From NCBI RefSeq assembly GCF_017876795.1, contig NZ_JAGIOR010000001.1:2754501-2818500 (forward strand): a stretch of DNA of 64,000 bases, in the 5' to 3' direction. The notes beneath the pieces are model-generated. The model was not told the DNA's origin. It saw only the letters and a program-made list of their open reading frames with translations, and did no database searches. This stretch comes from Rhizobium leguminosarum. GTDB lineage: Bacteria; Pseudomonadota; Alphaproteobacteria; Rhizobiales; Rhizobiaceae. A program made the position numbers and the translations under genes. Below are positions 43,368-52,930 of the stretch, piece by piece (the first letter of the stretch is position 1; every line of letters begins with the position of its first letter).

Positions 43368-44090
43368 ATGTGCGGACGCATCTTCGTTAAAACTTCGCTT
43401 GAAGAATTGATCGGCGATTTCGCCTTTGCGGTGAAAGGCGGGGATATCGACGGGCTGGGAAATCGCTTTCCCCGCTGGAATGGAGCGCCATCGCAAGATT
43501 ATCCTATTATCATCAGCGATATCGTGCGCGAACCCGATACGTCAGGCCCCATATTCGTCGCCGCGCGCTGGGGTCTGATGCCTTCCTGGGTCAAACCCGG
43601 CGGCCGACCGCCGCCGGTCAATGTTCGATGCGAGACAATTAGCGGCAATGGCATGTTCCGCTCGGCATACGGGTCGCGTCGCTGCCTCATTCCGATCAAT
43701 GGCTTCTTCGAATGGATGGACATTCACGGGACCGGCAAGAACAAGCAGCCCTATGCCATCGCCATGAAGGACGGCTCGCCTTTTGCGCTCGCCGGCATCT
43801 GGGAGACGTGGACGGATGAGAAGGGCGTGTCCATCCGCAACTTCGCCGTCGTCACCTGCGAGCCGAACGAGATGATGGCGACGATCCATGACCGCATGCC
43901 CGTCATCCTGCATCGCGCCGACTACGAGAGATGGCTGTCACCCGAACCGGACCCGAACGATCTCATGCAACCCTTCCCATCCGAACTGATGTCGATGTGG
44001 AAGATCGGGCGGGATGTCGGCTCTCCGAAGAACGACAGGCCGGAGATCATCGAGGAGGTCGAGGACGATCCGGAACCGACGCTGATCTAG
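43368..44090 (+). CDS. SRAP domain protein (HMCES/YedK-type, SOS-associated)
   Basis: 240 residues. The family attaches covalently, through its N-terminal Cys, to abasic sites in single-stranded DNA. The active site is complete: Cys2 (after removal of Met1), Asn38 in RWNGAPSQ, Glu115 in NGFFEW and His174 in IHDRMPVIL. Such proteins are SOS-linked, and here a LexA box lies immediately upstream. A C-terminal acidic tail (EIIEEVEDDPEP) is extra. The start at ATG 43368 leaves the essential Cys at position 2. Confidence 0.95.
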   Translation: MCGRIFVKTSLEELIGDFAFAVKGGDIDGLGNRFPRWNGAPSQDYPIIISDIVREPDTSGPIFVAARWGLMPSWVKPGGRPPPVNVRCETISGNGMFRSAYGSRRCLIPINGFFEWMDIHGTGKNKQPYAIAMKDGSPFALAGIWETWTDEKGVSIRNFAVVTCEPNEMMATIHDRMPVILHRADYERWLSPEPDPNDLMQPFPSELMSMWKIGRDVGSPKNDRPEIIEEVEDDPEPTLI

Positions 44091-44207
44091 AGCAACTCCG
44101 GCAAAAGCGTGCGGCGGTTTTGTCGGGATTGCTCTGAATTACCGGCTCGGGCGGAGCCATTCACGAAACCATGCGGCAGAGACATCCTCATGAGGAGAGG
44201 AAAACGC

Positions 44208-44915
44208 ATGCAAGACGATATCGGAACGCTCCTAAGGTCGTTCCTCAATAATGCCCTTCGCAAACAGCCTCAGCATCGCATCCGGGATTTCGGCGGCTAT
44301 GAGGTCGGCAAGCGCCGAAAGCTCCATGTCATCGAGCCGATCGCCCGGGATACGGCAGATTTTCTCTGCACCTATCTCCGCATCAGGCTGCGCGGCGAAC
44401 CGGCGAGCAGGGAAGGCGTCGCCTCCGCCGTCGCCGCAGCCTTGAAGAATGTCTCCGATGAGTTCGCCTACAAGCTGACCTGGCACAGTGACGAGGCATG
44501 GAGCACGGTCTGCAACTCGGTCGCGGAGTTTCTGGAAGGCTGCCTGCAGATCCAGGCGAAACCCTATGATGGCTCGCTGACGGCGCAATCGGACTATAAC
44601 GGCTGGAAGAGCTGGGAGATGGTCATCAGCGGCGAGATGCCGAGGGGAAGATGGCGTCATTCCTGGAAGGAAAAGCCCGGCGACGATTTCATCGGCTTCT
44701 ATGGCGATGTCTGCATGGGGCGGATTTTCAAGATCGATCTGACGGGGTCAGACGAGCGCTGGTACTGGCTGGTCGCGGCCGACGGCAGCCCTCGACGCGG
44801 ATGGCCGGCGGCGGGGTTCGAGGCGAGCGCAAGGAGTGCGGCCCGTCGGGTGGAGCGGATTTATTTTGCGCTGGTGGCGGGGACGGGGAGGACGGGGGCC
44901 AGGCCAGCTTCATGA
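44208..44915 (+). CDS. Protein of unknown function
   Basis: 235 residues from ATG 44208 (GAGAGGAAAA upstream). Soluble, mixed alpha/beta, with LLRSFLNNALRKQPQHRIRDFGGYEVG near the N terminus and a Trp-rich centre (NGWKSWEMVISGEMPRGRWRHSWK). No domain recognised. Its 3' end overlaps the decayed acetyltransferase on the other strand by about ten bases, perhaps because the original downstream sequence was lost. It lies downstream of the SRAP gene with a small rhizobial repeat between (about 44090-44140). Confidence 0.6.
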   Translation: MQDDIGTLLRSFLNNALRKQPQHRIRDFGGYEVGKRRKLHVIEPIARDTADFLCTYLRIRLRGEPASREGVASAVAAALKNVSDEFAYKLTWHSDEAWSTVCNSVAEFLEGCLQIQAKPYDGSLTAQSDYNGWKSWEMVISGEMPRGRWRHSWKEKPGDDFIGFYGDVCMGRIFKIDLTGSDERWYWLVAADGSPRRGWPAAGFEASARSAARRVERIYFALVAGTGRTGARPAS

Positions 44916-45279
44916 GGCCCAGGTCGGCCGGAAACTGCAGGCGCGATAGAAGGAGGTCAGGTGCGGCTCGAAATCGACATGCAGCCATTCGGCGCCGCGC
45001 TCGCGGGCAGTCCGCATGGCTTCCCTGACCAGTTGTGTGGCGATGCCCTGCCGGCGCATGTCGGGGTGAACGCAGGTGTCGAGAAGGAAGGCATGAATGC
45101 CGCCGTCCCAGGCGACGTTGCCGAAGCCGACGAGCCTGTTGTCGTGATAGGCGCCGATATGGGCGAGGCTGCGAGGCAGGATGCGGGAGAAGTCCGGTGG
45201 GTTGGGAGTGTTCCAGGCGGCGGACCAGAGGGGGTGAGGTCGTCGGGCGAGGGAAGGGGTCGATGCGGAGTGCGGGCAT
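44905..45279 (-). pseudogene. Decayed paralogue of the GNAT gene at 42716
   Basis: Starts MPALRIDPFP at ATG 45279, then shifts twice by one base (near 45254 and 45235), after which the paralogue-like sequence resumes as LWSAAWNTPNPPDFSR. It continues through VHPDMRRQGIATQLVREAM and DFEPHLTSFYRAC. A third shift near 44933 changes the register to LGLMKLA, matching the intact copy's ending GLIKLA. At least three frameshifts, so no functional product. Confidence 0.8.
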
Positions 45280-45355
45280 GGGTGGCGGCTCCTTCCTTCA
45301 TGCTGGCGGTGTGTTGGCTGGCACGATAGGCCCTGGCGAGGCGTCCTGATATAGC

Positions 45356-45805
45356 CTAAACCTGCCCCCATATTTTCCGCAGCGGCGTTCCAAGGCATTC
45401 AGCCATCTTCCGATCCTGCTCCTCGGTGGTATCGCCGATGCCTGGATTGTGGGCCTCGAGAGCAAAGCGGCCGAACGCGGCGGGCCAGATATACCGCAAG
45501 TCGTTCAATGATACGGTGGCGCCGCAGCAAGGGGCCACGGTGTTGAGGTCTTTAAACCCATCGGCGGAAGCCGCCTCCATCGCCTCTCCCCACCATTCCT
45601 CGGCATCCGCGCCGCAGGCGCTGCATTCCACTCCAGACCAGTTTTCGCCGGGATCGTAGAACCTGATCTCATCCTCGAAGCTCGCTTTCACTTCATCCGC
45701 CCCGGGGATGATTGTTTCCAATAAGGAGACTGCTTTGTTTGCGTTTTCCGGGGAGGGTTGCCAAGACGGGTCGGCTGGGACGTAGCGTAGAATGGTGTCG
45801 GACAT
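45356..45805 (-). CDS. Protein of unknown function with a zinc-ribbon-like Cys pattern
   Basis: 149 residues from ATG 45805 (AAGGAAA upstream). Two Cys pairs, CSACGAD and APCCGA, about 35 residues apart, suggest one bound zinc. Charged, soluble, with LRYVPADPSWQPS at the N terminus and LRYIWPAAFGRFALEAHNPG following the second pair. Similar proteins of unknown role occur in diverse bacteria, sometimes near polymorphic-toxin immunity genes; here it stands alone. Confidence 0.65.
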   Translation of the reverse strand: MSDTILRYVPADPSWQPSPENANKAVSLLETIIPGADEVKASFEDEIRFYDPGENWSGVECSACGADAEEWWGEAMEAASADGFKDLNTVAPCCGATVSLNDLRYIWPAAFGRFALEAHNPGIGDTTEEQDRKMAECLGTPLRKIWGQV

Positions 45806-45874
45806 TGTTGGTTTCCTTTTGGCTCAACGCGCCGGTTCATCGACCGTTTGTATGCACCAAAACAGTGGCGTTCG

Positions 45875-48800
45875 CTACCGCCCCGGCCGCCCGGTCTTGC
45901 CCTTCGTCCGCCCCTTGCGCTTCTGCTCGCCCGGGTCCTCATAGCTCCCGACACCCGTCTTGCCGCGCACCAGCGGCCGCACGCCATCGTCGCGTTCCGG
46001 CTGGCGTGCCGGCCTTTCGCTTGCGCTGCGGGCATTCGTCTCTGCAATCGATTCACTGGATCGATTGCTCCGGCTGTCGCCGGACCGTTCCTCACCCGGC
46101 AGCGGTGAAAACCGCTTCGTGCTCTTGGCGGCATCCGGCTTCTCCGGCACCTGTCCGATGACCGGCTTTTCCGTTCGGCCGACTGTCATTTCGTCGAGGT
46201 CGTTTTTGCGGAACAGGCTCTTCTTGGCGGGTTCGGCGATGTCGCGGCCGTTCGTCGCTGCAATCGATTCACTGGATCGATTGCTCCGCTGCGCGGACCG
46301 CTCCTCACCGTCGAGGGCGGTGCGGAAGAGCGGGGTGGTGGTGTCGGTGCCTGGGCCCATGTCGTCGATCGAGGGTTTGGCGAAGTAGGAGGTTCCACGC
46401 CCGCCCTCGTGGTTCGAGACGGCCCCTTGGGCCTCCTCACCATGAGGGCCGCTACTGGAGCCCGCAGCTTTGTTCTTACCATTCGGACGGCCGCCTTTGC
46501 CCTCCATCGCCTTCGATTCCTCTCGGGCCATCGGATCGTCCATGACGGCCAGTTCGGCGGCCTTGAGACGTTTGATTTCGTCGCGGAGGCGGGCAGCCTT
46601 TTCGAAGTCGAGGTCGGTGGCGGCGTCGCGCATGCTCTTTTCGAGCGCGTTGAGATGGGTCTGCAGGTTGTTGCCGACGAGGTTGCCGCCATCGGCGAAG
46701 CCTTTGCCGGAGACGCCGGAGATATCGGCGCGGACGTGGTCGCGTTCGTAGACGCTGTCGAGGATGTCGGAGATCCTGGCTTTCACCGATTCCGGGGTGA
46801 TGCCGTGCTCCTGGTTATAGATCATCTGCTTTTCGCGGCGGCGGCTGGTTTCCTCCATCGCCCGCTTCATCGAGCCGGTGACCTGGTCGGCATAGAGAAT
46901 GACCTTGCCGTCGACGTTGCGCGCCGCACGACCAATGGTCTGGATCAGCGAGGTTTCGGAGCGCAGGAAACCTTCCTTGTCGGCGTCGAGGATGGCGACG
47001 AAGCCGCATTCGGGAATGTCGAGGCCCTCGCGCAGAAGGTTGATGCCGACCAGCACGTCGAACGCGCCGAGGCGCAGGTCGCGGAGGATCTCGATGCGTT
47101 CAAGCGTGTCGATATCGGAGTGCATGTAGCGGACGCGCACGCCCTGCTCATGCAGATATTCGGTCAGGTCCTCGGCCATGCGCTTGGTCAGCACGGTGCA
47201 GAGGGTGCGATAGCCTTTGGCCGCGGTTTCGCGGATCTCGCCGAGAACGTCGTCGACCTGAGTGCGGGCCGAGCGGACCTCGACCGGTGGATCGATCAGG
47301 CCGGTGGGACGGATCACCTGTTCGGCGAAGACGCCGCCTGACTGTTCCATCTCCCAGCCGCCGGGGGTGGCCGAAACGGCGATTGTGTCGGGGCGCATGG
47401 CGTCCCATTCCTCGAAGCGCAGCGGCCGGTTATCCATGCAGGAGGGCAGGCGGAAGCCGTATTCTGCCAGCGTCGCCTTACGGCGGAAGTCGCCCCGGTA
47501 CATGCCGCCGATCTGCGGCACGGTGACATGGCTCTCGTCGATGAAGACGAGGGCGTTGTCGGGGATATATTCGAACAGCGTCGGCGGCGGATCGCCGGGA
47601 TCGCGGCCGGTGAGATAACGCGAATAGTTCTCGATGCCCTGGCAAGAGCCGGTGGCTTCGAGCATTTCGATATCGTAGCGGGTGCGCTGCTCCAGGCGCT
47701 GGGCCTCCAGCAGGCGGCCGGCCTTCTCCAGTTCGGCCAAGCGAAGCCTGAGCTCCTCCTTGATCGACTTGATGGCGCCGTTCAGCGTCGGGCGTGGGGT
47801 GACATAGTGCGAATTGGCGTAGATCTTCACCGATTTCAGGTCGCCGACCTTCTGGCCGGTCAGCGGATCGAACTCGGTGATGGCGTCGATCTCGTCGCCG
47901 AACATCGAGATGCGCCAGGCCGCATCCTCCAAGTGGGCGGGGAAAAGCTCGATCGTATCGCCGCGCACCCGGAAGGAACCGCGGGTGAAATCCATGTCGC
48001 GGCGCTTGTATTGCTGGGCGACAAGGTCGGCCAGCAGCTGGCGCTGGTCCAGCCGGTCGCCGACCGACATCTGGAAGGTCATCGCCGTATAGGTTTCGAC
48101 CGAGCCGATACCGTAGATGCAGGAAACCGAGGCGACGATGATGCAGTCGTCGCGCTCGAGCAGCGAGCGCGTCGCCGAGTGGCGCATGCGGTCGATCTGC
48201 TCGTTGATCGAGCTTTCCTTCTCGATATAGGTGTCGGAGCGCGGCACATAGGCTTCCGGCTGGTAGTAATCATAGTAGGAAACGAAATATTCTACCGCAT
48301 TGTCTGGGAAGAAGTTCTTGAACTCGGAATAGAGCTGGGCGGCCAGCGTCTTGTTCGGCGCCAGGATAACGGCGGGGCGCTGCGTCGCCTCGATCACCTT
48401 GGCCATGGTGAAGGTCTTGCCCGAGCCGGTCACGCCGAGCAGCACCTGGCTGCGGTCGCCATTCTCCAGCCCCTCGACGAGATCGCGGATGGCTGTGGGC
48501 TGGTCGCCGGCCGGCTCGTAATCCGACTGCATGCGGATCGTGATGCCGCCTTCGGATTTTTCCGGCCGGGCAGGGCGGTGCGGCGTCCAGATCTTGCCGT
48601 TCTTGTGCAGCGGATTGCCGCTCTCGATCAGCGCCGACAGCGCTTCGACCGTGGCGGTAACGGCGGTGCCGGCCTGCAGCGACGAGGCCTCCTCCAGCGT
48701 CGTATTCATGCCGGCAACGGGATTGAGGCCGGCGGCCGCGCGCGTCTTCGGGTCGGTCGAGCCGCCCATCGACGTTCCTCTTGCTGATTTCGAGGCAGCG

Positions 48801-48997
48801 ATCTCCACCTTCTTGCGGTGTTTACCGGCCTTCGAGGCGATCTGGCGCTGGGTTTCGACGCCCGACGCTTCGGCATCGGCCTCCAGCTGCTTCACCCAGT
48901 CCGCCACGGAGCCGGAAAGAGGGGCTCCCTCGAAGGACGACTGCGGGGCTTCCTCGAAGCCATTCGGGGCGGGGGATTTCTTCGGAGATTTGGCCAT
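45875..48997 (-). CDS. uvrB: Excinuclease ABC subunit B, with long repeat-derived C-terminal tail
   Basis: 1040 residues from ATG 48997, compared with about 670 in E. coli. The damage-recognition helicase of nucleotide excision repair. It has an N-terminal extension of about 150 residues (common in Rhizobiales), then [16 protein letters not shown], Walker [14 protein letters not shown] near 187, the beta-hairpin [35 protein letters not shown] and QTIGRAARN. The UVR domain that binds UvrC lies about residues 782-815. The last 225 residues are low in order and partly encoded by palindromic repeats (see 46403, 46250 and 46032). No LexA box seen upstream by eye. Alternative upstream start gives 65 more residues with no support. 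Confidence 0.93.
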   Translation of the reverse strand: MAKSPKKSPAPNGFEEAPQSSFEGAPLSGSVADWVKQLEADAEASGVETQRQIASKAGKHRKKVEIAASKSARGTSMGGSTDPKTRAAAGLNPVAGMNTTLEEASSLQAGTAVTATVEALSALIESGNPLHKNGKIWTPHRPARPEKSEGGITIRMQSDYEPAGDQPTAIRDLVEGLENGDRSQVLLGVTGSGKTFTMAKVIEATQRPAVILAPNKTLAAQLYSEFKNFFPDNAVEYFVSYYDYYQPEAYVPRSDTYIEKESSINEQIDRMRHSATRSLLERDDCIIVASVSCIYGIGSVETYTAMTFQMSVGDRLDQRQLLADLVAQQYKRRDMDFTRGSFRVRGDTIELFPAHLEDAAWRISMFGDEIDAITEFDPLTGQKVGDLKSVKIYANSHYVTPRPTLNGAIKSIKEELRLRLAELEKAGRLLEAQRLEQRTRYDIEMLEATGSCQGIENYSRYLTGRDPGDPPPTLFEYIPDNALVFIDESHVTVPQIGGMYRGDFRRKATLAEYGFRLPSCMDNRPLRFEEWDAMRPDTIAVSATPGGWEMEQSGGVFAEQVIRPTGLIDPPVEVRSARTQVDDVLGEIRETAAKGYRTLCTVLTKRMAEDLTEYLHEQGVRVRYMHSDIDTLERIEILRDLRLGAFDVLVGINLLREGLDIPECGFVAILDADKEGFLRSETSLIQTIGRAARNVDGKVILYADQVTGSMKRAMEETSRRREKQMIYNQEHGITPESVKARISDILDSVYERDHVRADISGVSGKGFADGGNLVGNNLQTHLNALEKSMRDAATDLDFEKAARLRDEIKRLKAAELAVMDDPMAREESKAMEGKGGRPNGKNKAAGSSSGPHGEEAQGAVSNHEGGRGTSYFAKPSIDDMGPGTDTTTPLFRTALDGEERSAQRSNRSSESIAATNGRDIAEPAKKSLFRKNDLDEMTVGRTEKPVIGQVPEKPDAAKSTKRFSPLPGEERSGDSRSNRSSESIAETNARSASERPARQPERDDGVRPLVRGKTGVGSYEDPGEQKRKGRTKGKTGRPGR
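46032..46108. repeat. Coding palindromic repeat in uvrB, copy A
   Basis: Core palindrome gcaatcgat, six bases, atcgattgc, followed by a shared flank ending cggaccg.tcctcacc. In uvrB it codes for [16 protein letters not shown]. Copy B lies at 46250-46312. Confidence 0.7.
46250..46312. repeat. Coding palindromic repeat in uvrB, copy B
   Basis: Same core palindrome as copy A, coding for [17 protein letters not shown]. Both copies are in the same frame and orientation, so the protein tail contains a repeated 17-residue unit. Confidence 0.7.
46403..46448. repeat. Coding palindromic repeat (family C) in uvrB
   Basis: Near-identical inverted copy of the intergenic element at 38806-38856. In uvrB it codes for [16 protein letters not shown], just after the UVR domain. 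The element is in frame and adds no stop. Confidence 0.7.
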
Positions 48998-49225
48998 GGC
49001 GGGAATATGGAGAGAGTCAGCGCGAAAGGGAAGAGGGAAAGAGTACAAAAGGGAAACGAATGAATCGTTCGGATTGGCGAATAATGTTGGGCGCGGAATG
49101 TTGGCAAAGAGGCTGCAATGAGGTTTTCCCGAGTGCACAAATAAAAAGTCTGTGGTTGAAAAGCGGATCACCTCCCGCGATGAGGGCGGCAATGTTACAG
49201 CTATTGCGGGAAATGGGGACCATTA

Positions 49226-49567
49226 ATGAAAAAGATCATTATCGCACTTGCGGTGACGGCGGCACTCGCCGGCTGCGCCAAACGTCCTGACGCCATCGTG
49301 CAGGTCGATATTCCGATGGCGGCTTATACGAACCTCAGCTGCGAAGCTCTCGCTGGCGAACTCAAGAGAGAGCGGGCTAAGCTGGACGACTTGTCGAAGC
49401 AGCAGATCAGTGCGGCGAACGGCGATGCCTTCGGCGTCTTTCTCGTCGGCGTCCCGATCGGCAGCGTTGCGGGAGGAGACAAGGAAGGCGAAATTGCTGC
49501 ATCAAAAGGCAAGGTTTCCGCCATGCAGTCCGCCGGCATGAGCAAGGGCTGTAAGCTGCCCGCCTGA
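49226..49567 (+). CDS. Small lipoprotein, unknown function
   Basis: 113 residues from ATG 49226 (GGGGA upstream). Lipoprotein signal: IIIALAVTAALAG-Cys. The mature part has a charged helix (LAGELKRERAKLDDLSKQQISAAN) and a short hydrophobic loop (GVFLVGVPIGSVAGGD), then ends with a Cys (KGCKLPA) that could pair with Cys39. Resembles small lipoproteins near phage or envelope genes; function unknown. Confidence 0.75.
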   Translation: MKKIIIALAVTAALAGCAKRPDAIVQVDIPMAAYTNLSCEALAGELKRERAKLDDLSKQQISAANGDAFGVFLVGVPIGSVAGGDKEGEIAASKGKVSAMQSAGMSKGCKLPA

Positions 49568-49572
49568 CAGCC

Positions 49573-49650
49573 GCGCCACGGCGCACCCGCCTCGTCCTTT
49601 GAGGCGATCCTGCGGATCATATCCGAGGCTCTCTTGAGGGGTGGCGCGGC
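49573..49650. repeat. Partial, degenerate RIME-like repeat
   Basis: Right-half copy with cgcctcgtcctttgaggcga and tccgaggctctcttgagggg, between two convergent genes. Confidence 0.45.
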
Positions 49651-49663
49651 GGCGCTCGCGTGA

Positions 49664-51403
49664 TTACTTCGTGTGGAGCTTGGCCAGTTCGTATCCCGCC
49701 GCCTCGCGCTCGATGAAGGTGCTCGGGCAGGACAGCAAGGCGCCTTGGAACCGTCGGCGCGCTTCTTCCGTGGCGCCTGAAAATAGGTACCATTCGCCGC
49801 TGTAGAAGATCGCCTCGCAGATCTGGTTGCTGTCCGCCGCCTTCAGCGCCAATTCCTCCGGCTTCAATTCGCCGAGAAAAAGGCGGTAGACGGGATAGGG
49901 CCATGCCGTCTGATCGGTCTTACCGGCCGCGGCTCTGAGATCGTCGAGCGCCTTCGGATCACCCACTCTGGTTTGAGCGAAATAGCGCCAAACGCGGGCA
50001 TAGGGAGCCGTGGTTCCGTTCAGATTTGCCTCTGTATCAAATCCTGATATCGCCTGCCGATACCTGCCGCCGAAATAGTTGGCGATCGGATCGTTGAGAT
50101 AGAACTGGCGCGCATTGATGATAGGCCAGAGCGCTCCTGCCGCAATGATCACGAATGCGGCGCTGAAGGCGATTGCCACCTTGTCGTAACGAGGCGTCGG
50201 ACGCTCCCGCGGCCAGAAGGTCAACAGCAGAAGCGACAGTGCCGCACCGGTTAGGGCGCCGCCGAAATGGCCGGCATAGTCGATGGTTTGGCCGTCTCTC
50301 GCGGAAGAGAAGATCGGCAGCAGCGAGGGGACCAGAATCTGAATGGCCCCCATTTGCAGGGAAGATGCAATCGGCGTCGACCGGAAACGGATGCTTGCAG
50401 CGATGACGGCCGCGAAAAGTCCGACGATGCCGCCGGAGGCGCCGACGCCCACTGTGCCGGCATCATTGAACCAAACCGACGCAATGGACCCGCCAAGGGC
50501 GCTGGCGAAGAAGATCGCAGCAAACCAGCGCCAGCCGATCAGCCGCTCGAACAGCCGCCCCGCGACCCAGAGAGCAACGCAATTGAGTGCGAGGTGGATG
50601 ATGCTTCCGTGCATGAACGGCGCGGTGAACAGCCGCCACCATTCGCCGTCCCCGACGATGTTCTGGCGAAACGTGCCGCCGAGCATCCACAATGTGCGAA
50701 TGGTGGGAGAACCGGCTTCGGACGGCTCGACGCCGAAGGCGAGTTCGCCGGGATAAACGGCGGCGAGAACGGCGAGAAGAGCGTAAGTGAAGGCGGGATA
50801 GCGTGCGCCGTTGATAACCGGTCCGGGCGCTTCGGCCTCGTCTTCCCGGACAAGCGGCCCGTCTTCCTGACCTGCCTGCCGCCCGGCTTCCTTCGCTTCG
50901 GCTGCGAGCTCCGAGAACTGGTAGAAGATGGAGTTCGGATCGCCTTGCAGGATATGCAGGGGGATGCCGGCCTTGAGGCGCGACCCTTGGAACAATACCT
51001 GCAGCCAGGCCGCAAGTCCCCGACTGATCAGGGTTTTGGCGGCGGCGGGATCAAGGTGAAGGATAATGATATCCGCGTGTTTGCTCTGGGTTCTTTCGAA
51101 GCGGCGGATGGCCGACCACCGCACGATCTGGTCGGGGAAATTCGGCAGCCGGACGCCCGCCGTCGATATCACGAGTCCCGGCCGCTTGGAGAAAAGCTTG
51201 GGCGTGAGCATCAATGCGATGAGGCCAAAGAACCCCGCAGCCAGTAACAAGAAGAACCAGACCACGTAGGGATCCATGCGTTCCGGCGGGTGGTATCCTG
51301 TCCAGATGCATGCCGCCATAATGGCAAGAATGATCAGGACGGACCGGAGCAATCTGCCTTTGTTGTACCCGTATTCCGTTCGGCCCAATTCTTCCGGCTT
51401 CAT
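49664..51403 (-). CDS. Rhomboid family intramembrane serine protease
   Basis: 579 residues. Two N-terminal hydrophobic helices (about 15-32 and 40-60) and a soluble linker come first. The six-helix rhomboid core follows (about 200-400). Catalytic Ser323 is in GASGG, and His379 in YAGHFGGALTG. Other markers are HLALNCVALWVAGRLFERLIG. The C-terminal 180 residues are soluble and helix-rich, in TPR-like style (YFAQTRVGDPKALDDLRAAAGK). It is longer than most rhomboids because of both extensions. The substrate is unknown. Confidence 0.9.
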   Translation of the reverse strand: MKPEELGRTEYGYNKGRLLRSVLIILAIMAACIWTGYHPPERMDPYVVWFFLLLAAGFFGLIALMLTPKLFSKRPGLVISTAGVRLPNFPDQIVRWSAIRRFERTQSKHADIIILHLDPAAAKTLISRGLAAWLQVLFQGSRLKAGIPLHILQGDPNSIFYQFSELAAEAKEAGRQAGQEDGPLVREDEAEAPGPVINGARYPAFTYALLAVLAAVYPGELAFGVEPSEAGSPTIRTLWMLGGTFRQNIVGDGEWWRLFTAPFMHGSIIHLALNCVALWVAGRLFERLIGWRWFAAIFFASALGGSIASVWFNDAGTVGVGASGGIVGLFAAVIAASIRFRSTPIASSLQMGAIQILVPSLLPIFSSARDGQTIDYAGHFGGALTGAALSLLLLTFWPRERPTPRYDKVAIAFSAAFVIIAAGALWPIINARQFYLNDPIANYFGGRYRQAISGFDTEANLNGTTAPYARVWRYFAQTRVGDPKALDDLRAAAGKTDQTAWPYPVYRLFLGELKPEELALKAADSNQICEAIFYSGEWYLFSGATEEARRRFQGALLSCPSTFIEREAAGYELAKLHTK

Positions 51404-51605
51404 TCCAAATTCTCACTGAAAAATATCGACGGCGCGCACGCTCGCTGTAGATCGCAAGCGACTCGTTCCCGTATCAACATAATTTTCCCTACAACAGAAC
51501 TATCTACTTACAATAGAATTTTGCAAGTTGGGCTTTGGAGGTTTGCAAGGCGTGTGCGAATGGCCGCGGCTAATTTCCGGGGCCTCTTGAGCGCCGGGGC
51601 GGCGT

Positions 51606-51772
51606 CCTCCAACGCTCCTTATGCTGAGGTGCGTAGCCCGTGAGGGCGAAGCCTCGAAGCACGCGCCACAGCGCTGCTCCTTGCATCATCGACCGCCGGT
51701 GCACCCGCCTCGTCCTTCGAGGCTCCAGCCATCGGCTTCTGTGCCTCAGGATGAGGCTCTCTTTGGCGCTGG
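51606..51772. repeat. RIME-like palindromic intergenic element
   Basis: Third full copy of the element at 5037-5199, with the same 5' start (cctccaacgctcct). Inner arms gcctcgaagca and cgtccttcgaggc, and outer ccttatgctgagg with cctcaggatgagg. It fills much of the gap 51404-51870, which otherwise shows only AT-rich DNA near 51470-51540 (upstream of the rhomboid gene). Confidence 0.75.
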
Positions 51773-51870
51773 CGGCTACCTTGAGCTCTTCGAGCGCTGG
51801 CGCTTCTGCCGGACCCGCACTGGAACCGAAATCGGCCTTCAGCAGTTAACTTCCTGTCACTTCAGTTACA

Positions 51871-52177
51871 GGTGCGACTGCCATTCGCGATCATTCCGCC
51901 TTCTGGAAAAAACCGATCTCCATCGACCTCGATACCGGCGAACGAATGGTTCTCCGTTCGCCGCAGGATACGCTTTACGCGCTCGTTTCGGACTGGCCGA
52001 TCGAGGGTGGCGTGCACCAGCAGCGGGCGATCGATTTCTGCCGCGCCTGGGTTGCAGGGCGCATGCCGGGAGACGGTGCGGCAGGCGATCATTCTGGCGG
52101 CGGTGGAGGCTGGCGTGGCGATCAATGATGGCGAGGACGGCACTGCTGCAGCGCCCATTGCCAAGTTTCCGAAGTAG
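51871..52177 (+). pseudogene. DUF982 family gene fragment with frameshift
   Basis: DUF982 proteins are short rhizobial proteins of unknown function. Sequence in frame: FWKKPISIDLDTGERMVLRS, then TLYALVSDWPIEGG and RAIDFCRAWVAGRMPGD, matching the family's order. Near 52070 the frame slips: the continuation TVRQAIILAAVEAGVAIND is in another register, and ends at TAG 52177. No start codon or ribosome binding site is seen for the first part. So it is broken at both ends. Confidence 0.55.
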
Positions 52178-52303
52178 GGAGGAATACTTTTACGGTGCGA
52201 ATTTTGGTGCAAACCATGAAATCTCAGCAGCACCCATTTGAAATTTAAGCGGGAACGTATTTATTATACTCGCTATTCTTTTTTTGATTTACGATTGGGC
52301 GAT

Positions 52304-52930
52304 ATGTCGATTGATCTCTCCTTGCCTTGGGCTATTGGGCCTTTTCTTTGGGCGGCAACTGCGGCGGCTAGTTACGGTATCTTCCGATTTTCGCGCAGGC
52401 GTGATGGAATAGCTGGAGCACTTATTTCCGCACTAGGTCTCCTTGCGTTCATTGCTGCCTTTGCGGTCCATCTCTGGAGGCCACCGGTAGACCACGTGAA
52501 GGTGTTGTTGGTGGCTCAAATCGTTTGTGCGGGGGCACTGATTCTCTTCGGTTGGCTCTTGTGGCCTGTTCAGGAACAGGTTCGAAACGCGGTTGCGGTA
52601 ACGGTAAACAAGCCAAAAATAATCAAGGGAATATTAGCGGGTCTAGCATTCCCTGTTATTTTAGATGGGCTGTTTTACCTTTGGCCCGCCACATCGGGCT
52701 ATTGCGGTAAACTTAGTAGTCGATACAGCATGTCAAAGTGCCGAGGCCAGGAAGACATCTTTGGACTTCATGATCTTCCAATGGAGATTTACTTCGGTGT
52801 TCTTTTTGGGGCATTCGGGCTGAGTGTCAGCATTTGGGGCGTGTTTGTGGTCTGCAGAAATATCTTCAGAACAAAGCGCGGTGCGGTGACGCCGGTGGTA
52901 GAGGATCGCGCAGGCGAAAACTACGAATAG
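52304..52930 (+). CDS. Membrane protein of unknown function
   Basis: 208 residues from ATG 52304; a longer reading from ATG 52238 adds 22 residues. At least four hydrophobic helices are seen: LPWAIGPFLWAATAAASYG, LISALGLLAFIAAFAVHL, LLVAQIVCAGALILFGWLL and a C-terminal VLFGAFGLSVSIWGVFVV. A loop holds three Cys. Base composition is clearly AT-richer than its neighbours, which suggests recent transfer. No family recognised. Confidence 0.55.
   Translation: MSIDLSLPWAIGPFLWAATAAASYGIFRFSRRRDGIAGALISALGLLAFIAAFAVHLWRPPVDHVKVLLVAQIVCAGALILFGWLLWPVQEQVRNAVAVTVNKPKIIKGILAGLAFPVILDGLFYLWPATSGYCGKLSSRYSMSKCRGQEDIFGLHDLPMEIYFGVLFGAFGLSVSIWGVFVVCRNIFRTKRGAVTPVVEDRAGENYE

Noticed and set aside
46409..48787. 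Two long open frames (310 and 419 codons) on the plus strand
   Set aside because: Antisense to uvrB, which is unambiguous on the minus strand.
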